A stretch of 57,378 nt of DNA, taken from Candidatus Lambdaproteobacteria bacterium RIFOXYD2_FULL_56_26. Lineage in GTDB: Bacteria; SAR324; XYD2-FULL-50-16. The notes beneath the pieces are model-generated. The model ran no database searches. It had not been told where the DNA came from and saw only the letters and a program-made list of their open reading frames with translations. A program made the translations under genes and the position numbers. Shown here in pieces: positions 17,691-26,738 of the stretch. The number at the start of each line of letters is the position of its first letter. The stretch's first letter is position 1. The stretch is from the NCBI GenBank assembly GCA_001783715.1, contig MFNF01000065.1, forward strand, positions 1 to 57,378, in the 5' to 3' direction.

Positions 17691-18206
17691 TTAGCGAGCC
17701 TGCGGCAAAGGCTGGCCTTGGGGTTTGGTCTCGGTCTGGGGCAGATTGCCCTTGGGTTGGGGCTGACCCAGCAGCTGGACCTGCGGTTTTGGTTTCGGCT
17801 CTTCTTTTACTTTTACCTGGGCCTTATTTTTATTCACTTTTTGGTACTTGTCGTAGGCCATGAAGGCCTCATCGCTGCGGTCCAGTTTGTCTAAAACCAG
17901 CGCCAAGTTGTACCAAGCCTCGCCAAAGGTGGGGTCCAGCTCAATGGCCCGGCGGTAGGCCCTTTCCGCTTGCTCGTACAGCACCAGATTGTAGTAGGAA
18001 AGCCCCAGGTTGTAATGGAAGGCCGACTGCTCGTCAAACAAGGCCACTGCTTGGTTGTATTCCCCAATGGCCGCCTTAAAGTCGTTGGCGGCAAAATAGC
18101 CGTTGCCTCGGTTAAAATGGTCCAGCGCCCCGATCTTGAGTTCTTCGGTCGAGGTGCAGGCAACCAAAACCAACACCGGCAAAAGGAGCAGGAACAATCG
18201 TTTCAT
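17691..18206 (-). CDS. TPR lipoprotein
   Basis: 171 aa. The start at 18206 opens a lipoprotein signal (KRLFLLLLPVLVLVAC). About two and a half TPR units follow at residues 35-130 (HFNRGNGYFAANDFKAAIGEYNQA; YNLGLSYYNLVLYEQAERAYRRAIELDP; AWYNLALVLDKLDRSDEAFMAYDKY). The tail is rich in Lys, Pro and Gln (KVKEEPKPKPQVQL...). TPRs are protein-protein docking surfaces; the partner is unknown. It ends 76 bases before the polyprenyl synthase start on the same strand. Confidence 0.85.
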   Translation of the reverse strand: MKRLFLLLLPVLVLVACTSTEELKIGALDHFNRGNGYFAANDFKAAIGEYNQAVALFDEQSAFHYNLGLSYYNLVLYEQAERAYRRAIELDPTFGEAWYNLALVLDKLDRSDEAFMAYDKYQKVNKNKAQVKVKEEPKPKPQVQLLGQPQPKGNLPQTETKPQGQPLPQAR

Positions 18207-18373
18207 GGAGAACAAGGGAGTAGATTGGATGAGCCCAACATAAAGCAAACCAAGGCCCAGGGCAAGGGAAAGCCGAAGGTTTCCGACCATTCAACAGTGG
18301 TCAGAAAAAAAAAAGTCTGTTACCTTTGAGGCTCCCTTGCAGGCGCAAACCCTAACCCCTAGAGCTCAAGCCA

Positions 18374-19261
18374 ATGGTTCAACCTCCAAAAACCCTGTTG
18401 TGCCCCGACCTGAAACTCTTTCGTAAAGGCAAGGTCCGAGAAGTCTATGACTTTGACGACCACCTCCTGATGGTGGCGACCGACCAAATCTCCGCTTTTG
18501 ACGTGGTCCTGCCCAGTCTGATCCCCGGCAAGGGAGCGGTGTTGACCCAGATCTCGAACTTTTGGTTTGAGCGGTTCAAGACCCAAATCAAAAACCACCT
18601 CGTCGCCACGGAAGTCAAAGACTTTCCCCAGGCCTGCCAAAAGTACGCCGACATCCTCCAGGGCCGGGCGGTGTTTGTAAAGCGGACCAAAATGATCGAG
18701 TTCGAGTCCATCGTCCGGGGTTACCTCTCCGGCTCGGGCTTCAAAGACTACAAAAAGTCCGGCTCGGTCTGCGGGATCAAGCTCCCCGAAGGGCTGGTCA
18801 ATGCCTCCAAGTTGGAGACCCCGCTGTTTACCCCTTCGACGAAGGCCCATGAAGGCCACGACATGAACATCAGCGAAGCGGACCTAAAAAAGCAGGTGGA
18901 CCCGGCGTTGGTGGACCTGGTCAAGGAAAAGAGCCTGTACCTGTACAACCAGGCGAGGGACTATGCCCAAACCAAGGGGATCCTCATTGCAGACACCAAA
19001 TTTGAATTTGGGTTGCTGGGCGACGAAGTGATCCTGATCGACGAGATCCTCACCCCCGACAGCTCCCGGTTCTGGCCGGCAGCGACCTACCAGCCGGGGA
19101 CCGAACCGCAAAGCTACGACAAACAAATCATCCGCAATTACCTGGAAACCTTGGACTGGGACAAAACCTACCCGGGACCAGAGTTGCCGCAAAACGTGAT
19201 CGAACACAGCTTTGGCAAATACAAGGAGGTGTTTGAAAAGCTCACTGGAAGGACCTTGTGA
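18374..19261 (+). CDS. purC: phosphoribosylaminoimidazole-succinocarboxamide synthase (SAICAR synthetase)
   Basis: 295 aa. Joins CAIR and aspartate with ATP in purine synthesis. Typical segments are visible: LFRKGKVREVYDFDDHLLMVATDQISAFDVVLP at the N-terminus, the SIVRGYLSGSGFKDY motif near 115, AHEGHDMNIS, and LIDEILTPDSSRFWPA. The length is that of the longer (plant/yeast/proteobacterial) form. Its TGA overlaps the GTG start of pyrE. First gene of a purC-pyrE-ftsH-psd run. Confidence 0.96.
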   Translation: MVQPPKTLLCPDLKLFRKGKVREVYDFDDHLLMVATDQISAFDVVLPSLIPGKGAVLTQISNFWFERFKTQIKNHLVATEVKDFPQACQKYADILQGRAVFVKRTKMIEFESIVRGYLSGSGFKDYKKSGSVCGIKLPEGLVNASKLETPLFTPSTKAHEGHDMNISEADLKKQVDPALVDLVKEKSLYLYNQARDYAQTKGILIADTKFEFGLLGDEVILIDEILTPDSSRFWPAATYQPGTEPQSYDKQIIRNYLETLDWDKTYPGPELPQNVIEHSFGKYKEVFEKLTGRTL

Positions 19262-19866
19262 AAGCCCAAATCATTGACGGCCTGATTGAGCTTGGGGCCA
19301 TCCGGTTCGGCAGCTTTACCCTCAAAAGCGGGATGGTCTCGCCGATTTACATCGACCTGAGGATGATCGTCTCCGCCCCCAAGCTGATGGGCCAAGTGGT
19401 CCGGGCTTTTGAAGGGTTGGCGGCGGGGCTGGGGTACGATCTGGTGGCCGGGATTCCCTACACCGCCTTGCCCATAGCCGCCGTCTTTTCCCAAAGGGTG
19501 GGCAAGCCGATGGTCTATGCCCGCAAAGAGGCCAAGACCTACGGCACCAAACGGTTGATCGAAGGGGTCTATCGGCCCGGACAAAGGGTTTTGGTCTTGG
19601 ACGACCTGATCACCAATGGCCTGTCCAAGTTTGAAAGTTTTGCCCAATTTGAGGCGGCCGGTTTGAGGGTCAAGGATGTAGTGGTTTTGATCGACCGCTG
19701 CCAAGGGGGAGCCAAAACCTTGGCCGACCGGGGCTACCGGTTGCACGGTCTGATCAACGTCTTTGAAATCTTGGACCGCACCCTTGCATTGGGCCGCATC
19801 GACCAACGCCTGTACCGTACCTCACGGGAATTCATCGAGTCTTCGGTTAAACTGGCACAGCCTTAA
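19258..19866 (+). CDS. pyrE: orotate phosphoribosyltransferase
   Basis: 202 aa, starting with GTG inside the purC stop (GTGA). Converts orotate and PRPP to OMP in pyrimidine synthesis. The PRPP-binding loop is VLVLDDLITNGLSK at about 111-124. GIPYTALPIAAVFS and the catalytic-loop lysines in YARKEAKTYGTKRLIEG are also typical. Coupling purC to pyrE puts a purine and a pyrimidine step under one control. Confidence 0.93.
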   Translation: MKAQIIDGLIELGAIRFGSFTLKSGMVSPIYIDLRMIVSAPKLMGQVVRAFEGLAAGLGYDLVAGIPYTALPIAAVFSQRVGKPMVYARKEAKTYGTKRLIEGVYRPGQRVLVLDDLITNGLSKFESFAQFEAAGLRVKDVVVLIDRCQGGAKTLADRGYRLHGLINVFEILDRTLALGRIDQRLYRTSREFIESSVKLAQP

Positions 19867-19893
19867 CCAAACCTCCAGACTGGAGATAACGCC

Positions 19894-21714
19894 TTGAACA
19901 GCAGATCGATCCTGACCGGCCTAGCCATCTTAGTGCTGTTTTTTTCCGTCATCAATAATTTTAACTGGAACAGCCAGCCGGTGACCGACATCGCCTACAG
20001 CGACTTCCTCACCTTCTTGGACCGGGGCCAGATTGCCGCAGTCAACCTCAAGGGGGACCGGATCAAAGGGGCTACCAGCAACGGCAAGGCCTTCGCTACC
20101 ACCGGCACCTACGACCCGACCTTGCTCGACAAACTGCGGACCTCCAAGGTTTCGATCAAGGTAGAGTCGGAAGAAGACACCCCTTGGTACCTCGCCTTGT
20201 TGCTCCAATGGGGGCCGTTGCTTTTGCTGGTAGGGGTTTGGGTTTTTATGATGCGCAAGATGCCCGGCGGTGGCGGTGGGGGCAAAATCATGTCCATCGG
20301 CAAATCCAAGGCCCGCCGTTATGAAGAAGACACCAACGACATCCGCTTCGCCTCGGTGGCCGGGGTCGAAGAGGCCAAGGAAGAATTGGTGGAGATTGTG
20401 GACTACCTCAAGGACCCCAGCAAATTCCAGACTTTGGGCGGGAAAATCCCCAAAGGGGTTTTGATGGTTGGCCCTCCGGGCACCGGTAAGACCTTGCTGG
20501 CTAAAGCGGTGGCCGGGGAAGCGGGGGTGTCCTTTTTTTCCATCTCCGGTTCGGACTTTGTGGAAATGTTTGTTGGGGTCGGGGCCAGCCGGGTCCGGGA
20601 CCTCTTTGAAGATGCCTACAAAAACAAGCCTTGTATCATCTTCATCGACGAGATTGATGCGGTGGGCCGCCACCGAGGGGCAGGCCTGGGCAGCGGGCAC
20701 GATGAACGGGAGCAGACCTTAAACGCCTTGCTGGTCGAAATGGACGGGTTTGACGGTACCGAGGGGATCATCACCATCGCAGCCACCAACCGGGCCGACA
20801 TTCTCGACCCGGCCTTGACTCGGCCCGGAAGGTTCGACCGACAGGTTTACGTTGGCCTGCCCGACATCAAGGGCCGCAAGGCGATTTTGGAGGTCCACTG
20901 CAAAAAAATCGCCTTGGAACCCAACACCAACCTGGAAGTGATCGCCAAAGGGACCCCCGGTTTCTCCGGGGCGGAGCTGGCCAACCTGATCAACGAGTCG
21001 GCGCTCCATGCCGCAAGGTACGACAAGAGGCAGGTGACCTTGGAGGACCTGGAATGGGCTCGGGACAAGGTGATGATGGGTGCCGAACGGCGCTCGATGA
21101 TCATGCAGGAAGACGAAAAACGGGCCACCGCTTACCATGAAGGGGGCCATGCCTTGGTAGCCGCCTACACCTTGGACGCAGACCCGGTGCACAAAATCAC
21201 CATCATCCCTCGGGGCCGGGCTTTGGGGGTGACCAGCTTCCTGCCCGAAACCGACCGGCTCAGCATGGACAAAGAGGCTCTGATGGCTCGGATCAAGGTG
21301 GGCCTTGGGGGCCGGGCGGCAGAGGACCTGGTGTTTGCCGACTCTTCGACCGGCGTGGAAAACGACCTCAAGACCGCCACCGACATCGCCTACAAGATGA
21401 TCTGCCAATGGGGCATGAGCGAAAAGTTGGGGGCCTTGACCGTCCCTATGGGCGATTCGGGCAACTACCTCGCCATGGACTACATGCAAGAAGACCCCAT
21501 CTCCGATGAAGTCCAAGAAGTGGTGGACGAAGAGGTGAAGGGGCTCTTGGACCATTGTTTTAATGCCGCCAAAGCCATCCTGACCGAACACCGGGACCAA
21601 TTGGAAGCACTGGCTAACCTGCTGATGGAAACCGAGACGGTGGACCACACCCAGTTTTTTAAGATCCTCGGTCGAGAGCTGCCGCCGGAGGCCTCCAGCC
21701 CGGCCCAAGGGTAA
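19894..21714 (+). CDS. ftsH: ATP-dependent zinc metalloprotease FtsH
   Basis: 606 aa, TTG start preceded by GGAG. Inner-membrane AAA+ protease that degrades membrane and regulatory proteins (LpxC, heat-shock sigma factor in model species). Two membrane helices (about 5-22 and 98-119) flank a periplasmic domain. A Gly-rich linker leads to the AAA domain: Walker A GPPGTGKT at 193-200, Walker B IIFIDE at 248-253, SRH around [19 protein letters not shown]. The zinc site HEGGH is at 415-419. All motifs are intact. Lies 27 bases after pyrE. Confidence 0.97.
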   Translation: MNSRSILTGLAILVLFFSVINNFNWNSQPVTDIAYSDFLTFLDRGQIAAVNLKGDRIKGATSNGKAFATTGTYDPTLLDKLRTSKVSIKVESEEDTPWYLALLLQWGPLLLLVGVWVFMMRKMPGGGGGGKIMSIGKSKARRYEEDTNDIRFASVAGVEEAKEELVEIVDYLKDPSKFQTLGGKIPKGVLMVGPPGTGKTLLAKAVAGEAGVSFFSISGSDFVEMFVGVGASRVRDLFEDAYKNKPCIIFIDEIDAVGRHRGAGLGSGHDEREQTLNALLVEMDGFDGTEGIITIAATNRADILDPALTRPGRFDRQVYVGLPDIKGRKAILEVHCKKIALEPNTNLEVIAKGTPGFSGAELANLINESALHAARYDKRQVTLEDLEWARDKVMMGAERRSMIMQEDEKRATAYHEGGHALVAAYTLDADPVHKITIIPRGRALGVTSFLPETDRLSMDKEALMARIKVGLGGRAAEDLVFADSSTGVENDLKTATDIAYKMICQWGMSEKLGALTVPMGDSGNYLAMDYMQEDPISDEVQEVVDEEVKGLLDHCFNAAKAILTEHRDQLEALANLLMETETVDHTQFFKILGRELPPEASSPAQG

Positions 21715-21722
21715 GGGGTTTG

Positions 21723-22556
21723 ATGCGGTACCAACTGATCAAATTGCTGCCCAAAAACCTGCTCAGCCGCATGGCCGGGGTCTTGGCGGACACCAAGCTG
21801 CCCAGCCCGTTGTTGCAGTCCTTTTTGAAGGGATACATCAAGTTCTACCAAGTCCGGCTGGAAGAAGTAGAGCACCCGGTGGACCGGATGAAAAACTTCA
21901 CCGAGTTTTTTACCCGGTCCCTCAAGGAAGGGGCGAGGCCGATTGACCCTGCCCCCCAGGGGGTAGTCAGCCCGGTGGACGGGAAGCTGGCCCAGTTCGG
22001 CCCAATCACCGATGGACTGCTGACCCAAACCAAAGGGGTGTTTTACAGTCTGGTGGACTTGGTGGGTGAATCCATGGCGGCGGAGTTTTTGGAAGGTTAT
22101 TTCCTGACCCTCTACCTGAGCCCGGCGGATTACCACCGGATCCACGCTCCCGTGGCAGGAACGGTCCGCCGTTTTTCCTATTTCAGCGGTCAGCTTTGGC
22201 CGGTCAACAACATTGGCATCCGCCACGTGGCCGGGCTTTTTTCGGTCAACGAACGGTTGATCACCCCCTTGGAATCCCCGGCCGGACTGGTGGCGGTGAT
22301 CAAGGTGGGGGCCACGGTGGTGGGCAAGATCACCACCGCCTACAGCGGCCTGACCTCCAACAGCGGCCATTCCACTGTCCTCAACCTGCCCATCGAACCG
22401 CCCCGGCAGTTCCAAAAGGGCCAGGAACTGGCCCAGTTCCAGTTGGGCAGCACAGTGATCCTGCTGTTCCAAAAGGGCCGTTTCACCCCAGAGGCCTTGG
22501 AGCCAGGGCAAAAAGTGAGGATGGGCCAATTGATCGGACATTGGGCCGACCTTTAA
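21723..22556 (+). CDS. psd: phosphatidylserine decarboxylase
   Basis: 277 aa. Makes phosphatidylethanolamine at the inner membrane. The self-cleavage site LGST at 241-244 gives the pyruvoyl group from S243. VSPVDGKL (D86) and DYHRIHAP (H138, H141) supply the other catalytic residues of the type I enzyme. A TTG just before the ATG is a less likely start. Eight bases after ftsH, so almost certainly co-transcribed. Its end overlaps the stop of the convergent outer-membrane barrel gene by four bases. Confidence 0.95.
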   Translation: MRYQLIKLLPKNLLSRMAGVLADTKLPSPLLQSFLKGYIKFYQVRLEEVEHPVDRMKNFTEFFTRSLKEGARPIDPAPQGVVSPVDGKLAQFGPITDGLLTQTKGVFYSLVDLVGESMAAEFLEGYFLTLYLSPADYHRIHAPVAGTVRRFSYFSGQLWPVNNIGIRHVAGLFSVNERLITPLESPAGLVAVIKVGATVVGKITTAYSGLTSNSGHSTVLNLPIEPPRQFQKGQELAQFQLGSTVILLFQKGRFTPEALEPGQKVRMGQLIGHWADL

Positions 22557-23818
22557 CGAGTAGAGTTGTCCACCGCCGAAAGGCCCCAGGGATAGTCAAT
22601 GAAAAGGGTAGTCGCCCCGCCCTCTTCCCCTTGGGCCACATCCAGGCGCACCGTCGCCCCTTCAAACAAAACCCGCAACCCTACCCCAGCACTGTGCCGG
22701 TAGTTTTGGTCCAATTCGATCACTTGGTCTGAAACCGTTCCTACTTCATAAAAAGCCGCCAACTGGAAGCCGGTCCTGACCCCTTTCATCAGGATATAAT
22801 CAAACGGGATGCTTTCGTCGTTAAGGTTCCACCGGAGTTCGGTGCCAAAAAACCGGCTGTGCCCGGCGGCAAACCTGCCGTTGGGGAAGGCCCGAAGTCT
22901 TTGGGTACCGCCCAAGGGAGTGGCCCGGCCATAACGGTTGAAGGCGGAACGTTCGGCGACCCGATTGTCTTGACTGGCCTGACAGGCCCCCTGGGCCGCC
23001 GGATCGGGAATGGCACCGCAGCCTAACCCAATCTGGGCCGCCAAGACGCTGGGGTCGGTCTCGGCCATTTTTGTGACTACCGAATCGGACCGGTAGCCGT
23101 TGAAGGCCCAGGTGGAAAATCGCCCCAAGGGAAGGTACAAGGAAAGGTTTTGGTCGATCACCTCAAAGACGGAGAGGTTGGGGTCCTGGTTTTCCGGGAC
23201 TTTTTTGATCCATTCCAACCGCACCCCCTCCCTGGGGTCTTGCCGGTCATCGGTATAGTCGATCTTGGCTCCCCAGGTGATGTCATTGAAGTCCTGTTTG
23301 CTTTGGTCCACATTTTCAAAGGCAGTGCCGTTGGCATCAAAAATTTGGTGGACTTGGTAGGTTTCCTTCCGTTGCCGCAGGAATCCCTCCAACATCCGGT
23401 CCACAAACATCAGGGTCAATTGGCCCTGGTAGCCCCGGCCCTTGACCTGGGGCAGAATGTAGTCGGTGTTTTGGGAATCGATGCCCCGGTCATACTGGGC
23501 GGCGGCCACGTCGTAGGTAAAGGCACCCCAATCCAAGACCAAATGGTGAGGGACCAGGTGTTGGTTTAAAAAATAGGCCCCGGAAGCCTTAAATTCACCG
23601 TCCAGGTAAAATCCCCCAAAGTCCAGGTCGGTCTCGGCGATGTCCACCACTGTCGCCCCTACCCCGGAGGCTTTGCCCAGTCCGGGAATCTCTTGGACAA
23701 TGGGGTAAACAAAGTATCCGAAACGATATTGAAACGGGTTGCGCCGCCGGTCTAAACCATAGGCCGAAGGAGCAACTAGGCCCAAGGCCAGCAATCCGAC
23801 CAAAAAAGCTTTCATCAT
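22553..23818 (-). CDS. Omp85/BamA-like outer-membrane beta barrel
   Basis: 421 aa with a signal peptide (MMKAFLVGLLALGLVAPSAYG). No clear POTRA domains; it appears to be mostly barrel. Alternating strands and the Omp85-type features DDRQDPREGVRLEW and GGTQRLRAFPNGRFAAGHSRFFGTELRW (lid-loop R...G.F region) resemble the BamA/TamA C-terminal 'surface antigen' domain. The last strand does not end in the usual aromatic residue (WGLSAVDNSTR). Two Cys near 275 and 283 may form an extracellular disulfide. Either assembly or secretion function, or a lone barrel, is possible. Convergent with psd. Confidence 0.7.
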   Translation of the reverse strand: MMKAFLVGLLALGLVAPSAYGLDRRRNPFQYRFGYFVYPIVQEIPGLGKASGVGATVVDIAETDLDFGGFYLDGEFKASGAYFLNQHLVPHHLVLDWGAFTYDVAAAQYDRGIDSQNTDYILPQVKGRGYQGQLTLMFVDRMLEGFLRQRKETYQVHQIFDANGTAFENVDQSKQDFNDITWGAKIDYTDDRQDPREGVRLEWIKKVPENQDPNLSVFEVIDQNLSLYLPLGRFSTWAFNGYRSDSVVTKMAETDPSVLAAQIGLGCGAIPDPAAQGACQASQDNRVAERSAFNRYGRATPLGGTQRLRAFPNGRFAAGHSRFFGTELRWNLNDESIPFDYILMKGVRTGFQLAAFYEVGTVSDQVIELDQNYRHSAGVGLRVLFEGATVRLDVAQGEEGGATTLFIDYPWGLSAVDNSTR

Positions 23819-23836
23819 GTCACCTTAAAAAGAGGA

Positions 23837-23852
23837 GGGTTGCGTACAACCC
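23837..23852. repeat. palindrome upstream of the barrel gene
   Basis: GGGTTG-CGTA-CAACCC is a perfect 6-bp inverted repeat with a 4-base centre, 19 bases before the barrel gene's start on the minus strand. Either a leader-mRNA hairpin next to the ribosome site (AAGGTGA) or a dyad operator. Confidence 0.5.
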
Positions 23853-24050
23853 CAAAAAACATTAAACCCAAACAAAACACCAGTCTCTTTGCACGGATCG
23901 CCCTACATTTACGGGAATGGGCAAGTGGGCTTGGGCAAAACCCGGTGGGAACCCTCGCCAATCCAGCCTTGGGAACCGCCCTTCCCAAACCGCAACTAGG
24001 CAGCCAACCGCCAACGGGCAAGAAATTTTCGCCAACTGACAACCAAAAAC

Positions 24051-24830
24051 ATGGTTCAAAGCTTAAAACCAAATCGCTACGACTGGCTGGCCCTGTTCAT
24101 CCCCCTGGGGGTGGGGCTGGTCTTGGGGGTGGTCACCTGGGAGTCGGATCCGGTCCGGGGCAGTTGGGGGCAGTTTTTTGACTGGCTCTTTTTCCTATTG
24201 GCCGGAACATTGGCCCACCGCCTTTCCTGGTTCCTGTGGCACGAACGTCGGCCCCGTCCCTTCACCCATCAGGTCAGAACCCAGATTCCCTACTTGGCCA
24301 CCGGAATTCTTTTTACCTACGCCGCCATTTTGGCCCAGGTCCGTCCCCAAACCCCCGGCCTCTTTGGGCTGATCTTGGCCCAGGTGTTGGTGATCTCTAT
24401 TTTGGTCCATGTTTTGATGTTGACCACCGGGGTTCTGGAAAGCTTCGCCCAATTGCGGGAACAACGACAACAGGCCCAGAGCCAATTGTGGGTTGAAACC
24501 GGGGGGAAACAGGTGGCCATTCCCCTGGCCGACCTCCTGGCCATTTTGGTGCAGGACCATTATTGCACCCTTTATTACCAGACCCAAGGCACCACCGCAG
24601 AGCTGATGCTTTATGGCCGGTTGATCGACTACGAGGCCCAGGCCAAAGGGTGGCTGGTACGGGTCAGTCGCTCGGCGCTGGTCAGTCTGGGGGCGATTGA
24701 ATCCATCGGTGGCGGGAGAAACCCGGAACTGAAGGTCCAGGGGGTCAAGGAAAGTTTCCGGGTCAGCCGCTCCCGGAAGGCGGAATTGGAGGCCCTGTTG
24801 GACCGGCAGGTGGCTACAAAAACTGGGTGA
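24051..24830 (+). CDS. membrane-bound LytTR transcription regulator
   Basis: 259 aa. Four predicted membrane helices fill residues 12-130 (WLALFIPLGVGLVLGVV; FFDWLFFLLAGTLAH; YLATGILFTYAAILA; LILAQVLVISILVHVLML). A short coiled coil follows (LREQRQQAQSQ), then a LytTR DNA-binding domain (ETGGKQVAIPLADLLAILVQDHYCTLYY ... LVRVSRSALVSLGAIESI). LytTR domains bind imperfect direct repeats. Attachment to membrane helices instead of a receiver suggests direct sensing. Convergent with cheB, overlapping by 17 bases. Target genes not evident. Confidence 0.85.
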   Translation: MVQSLKPNRYDWLALFIPLGVGLVLGVVTWESDPVRGSWGQFFDWLFFLLAGTLAHRLSWFLWHERRPRPFTHQVRTQIPYLATGILFTYAAILAQVRPQTPGLFGLILAQVLVISILVHVLMLTTGVLESFAQLREQRQQAQSQLWVETGGKQVAIPLADLLAILVQDHYCTLYYQTQGTTAELMLYGRLIDYEAQAKGWLVRVSRSALVSLGAIESIGGGRNPELKVQGVKESFRVSRSRKAELEALLDRQVATKTG

Positions 24831-25836
24831 CCGCTTCGGCCACCTTCTCTAGGGACACCACCTTTTCGGCTCCCCCCAAGGCAATTGCTTCTCTGGGCAT
24901 CCCAAAGACCACGCAGCTCGCTTCGTCTTGGGCGATGGTCCGGGCTCCGGCTTGGCGCATCGCCAACAGGCCCTTGGCTCCATCGGCCCCCATGCCGGTC
25001 AGGATCACCCCGACCGCAGCGGACCCGGCTATAGCGGCGGCGGAGTTGAAGATCACGTCCACCGAAGGTTTGTGCCGGTTGACCAATTCCCCATCCTTCA
25101 CTTCCACGTAATATCCGCCGGCCTTACGGCGCAGGTACATCTGGTAGCTGCCCGGAGCCAGGAGGGCCAAACCGGGGCGGACCTCGTCACCGTCTTTGGC
25201 TTCCTTGACCTGCAGGTGGGGGCACAGGGAATCCAGCCGTTCGGCAAAGGAAGTGGTGAACCCCGCAGGCATGTGCTGGACCATCACAATCCCCGGCATA
25301 CCGGCCGGAAGGCGGGTCAGGACCTCTTTGATCGCCTCGGTCCCGCCGGTGGAAGCGCCGATCACGATCACCCGGTTGCTGCCCAGGCTACTGACCTTGG
25401 GGGACAACAAGGCGGCGCTGCCCAGCTTGGGTTTGGTCTTAAAATTGATTTTTTTGGCACTGACGATCAGGTTGCACAACTCCTTGAAGGCATCGTCGTC
25501 CATGCTGCTGGGCTTGGGGAAGACCTCTACCGCCCCGGCATCCAAAGCCTTGATGCTCAAGCTGGGGTCTCGGTCCAACTGACCGCTGACCACGATGATG
25601 GGCATTGGCCGGTGCTGCATCAACACCCCGATAAATTCCAGCCCGCTCATCCGGGGCATCTCCAGGTCCAAGGTGAGCACCTCTGGCTCCAGCAGGACGA
25701 TCTTGTCCCGAGCCTCGTAGGCATCACTGGCGGTGCCGACCACCTCAATACGGGGGTCCCGGCCCAGACGGTCGGTCAGGATACGCCGGACCAGGGCCGA
25801 GTCGTCAACAACCAATACTTTGATTTTGCTGGCCAT
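24814..25836 (-). CDS. cheB: chemotaxis response regulator protein-glutamate methylesterase
   Basis: 340 aa. Removes methyl groups from chemoreceptors when phosphorylated by CheA. Receiver domain with D57 (VLTLDLEMP), D11/D12 and K108 (FPKPS). The C-terminal esterase has the catalytic S162 (IGASTGG), H188 (MVQHMP) and D285 (GMGADGAKG). Complete and standard. Last gene of the chemosensory operon, three bases after cheD's stop region. Confidence 0.96.
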   Translation of the reverse strand: MASKIKVLVVDDSALVRRILTDRLGRDPRIEVVGTASDAYEARDKIVLLEPEVLTLDLEMPRMSGLEFIGVLMQHRPMPIIVVSGQLDRDPSLSIKALDAGAVEVFPKPSSMDDDAFKELCNLIVSAKKINFKTKPKLGSAALLSPKVSSLGSNRVIVIGASTGGTEAIKEVLTRLPAGMPGIVMVQHMPAGFTTSFAERLDSLCPHLQVKEAKDGDEVRPGLALLAPGSYQMYLRRKAGGYYVEVKDGELVNRHKPSVDVIFNSAAAIAGSAAVGVILTGMGADGAKGLLAMRQAGARTIAQDEASCVVFGMPREAIALGGAEKVVSLEKVAEAVTQFL

Positions 25837-25839
25837 AGT

Positions 25840-26370
25840 CTAATAAATTTCGCCCAATTCGTGAGTAAAGTCGAACCTTCTAAGGAAGTTGGCTTCCACC
25901 TGCCCCGAGATGCTGTCAAATTGGATTTTCCGGCCAATGGCCCCACCGGTATCTTGGTGGCGGATCTTGAGGTTGAGCTTTTGCAACACCTTGAGCGTCA
26001 CTTCCAGGTTTTTCTCCCCCACCTGCATCACCGACAAGGAAGAAGGCCCCGCCCCCTTGGAGAGCCCGTTGGCCCCGCCGTAAACCGAAACCTGCAGGTT
26101 CCCCTTGTTGCAGCCATGCTCGACCATCAGGTCAAACAGCACAAAGGTCGCCACATTGCCGTACCGGGTGGAAGGCATCTGGCCGGGCGGCAACTTGGGC
26201 AACATCACATGGTTCATCCCGGCGATTTTTTTGTAGGGGTCGTACAGGCAAACCGCAACACAAGAGCCCAAGACGGTGGAAATGGTCATTTCCTCGCCGG
26301 TCACAAAAATCTCCCCAGGCTGTAAATGGTATCCTTTCTTGAGCCCAGGGATATGGTAAGGCTCAGCCAT
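25840..26370 (-). CDS. cheD: chemoreceptor glutamine deamidase CheD
   Basis: 176 aa. Deamidates receptor glutamines and, in species with CheC, binds it. The catalytic Cys is in TVLGSCVAVCLYDP, with His in AGMNHVMLPK and Thr/Ser following. VSVYGGANGL and the ENLEVTLKVLQKLNLKIRHQDTGG-type C-terminus also fit the family. Start overlaps the upstream receiver gene by eight bases. No cheC is seen in the window. Confidence 0.93.
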   Translation of the reverse strand: MAEPYHIPGLKKGYHLQPGEIFVTGEEMTISTVLGSCVAVCLYDPYKKIAGMNHVMLPKLPPGQMPSTRYGNVATFVLFDLMVEHGCNKGNLQVSVYGGANGLSKGAGPSSLSVMQVGEKNLEVTLKVLQKLNLKIRHQDTGGAIGRKIQFDSISGQVEANFLRRFDFTHELGEIY

Positions 26371-26731
26371 TCATCAGCTCATCAATCTTGGCCAACAGGA
26401 GATTTGCCCGAAAGGGTTTGGCCATGAAGGCATCCGCCCCAGCGGCATGGCCTTCATCTTCGTCTTGTTTTCGTCCCTTGGCGGTCAGCAGGATCACCTT
26501 GGTGTCCTTGCTCCCTTCCCCGGCCTTGACCTTGGCGCAGACCTCGTAGCCCGTCAGGTCCGGCATCATCACGTCGAGAACGATCAAATCGGGGTGCATC
26601 GACTCCACCTTGGCTAAGCCTTCGGTCCCGTTTTGGGCCGTTTCTACTTGGTGTCCGTGAAATTCCAGTCGAAATGCAACCAAATCACGGATCGTCTTTT
26701 CATCGTCCACGACCAGTATCTTGTACCCCAT
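26363..26731 (-). CDS. single-domain response regulator (CheY/PilG-like receiver)
   Basis: 122 aa. A stand-alone receiver with the acidic pair DDE near 9-11, phospho-acceptor Asp in LIVLDVMMPDLTG (about D52), Thr in ILLTAKG and Lys in MAKPF. It could be the output regulator of this pathway or the partner of the co-transcribed histidine kinase. The sequence is closer to the general PhoB/PilG type than to flagellar CheY, so motor binding is not assured. Confidence 0.9.
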   Translation of the reverse strand: MGYKILVVDDEKTIRDLVAFRLEFHGHQVETAQNGTEGLAKVESMHPDLIVLDVMMPDLTGYEVCAKVKAGEGSKDTKVILLTAKGRKQDEDEGHAAGADAFMAKPFRANLLLAKIDELMNG

Positions 26732-26738
26732 GTCACTC

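Noticed and set aside
18285-18314. GACCA/TGGTC followed by a run of ten A as a terminator.
   Set aside because: The stem is only five pairs, and the A-run lies on the wrong side for the minus-strand lipoprotein gene, being upstream of it.
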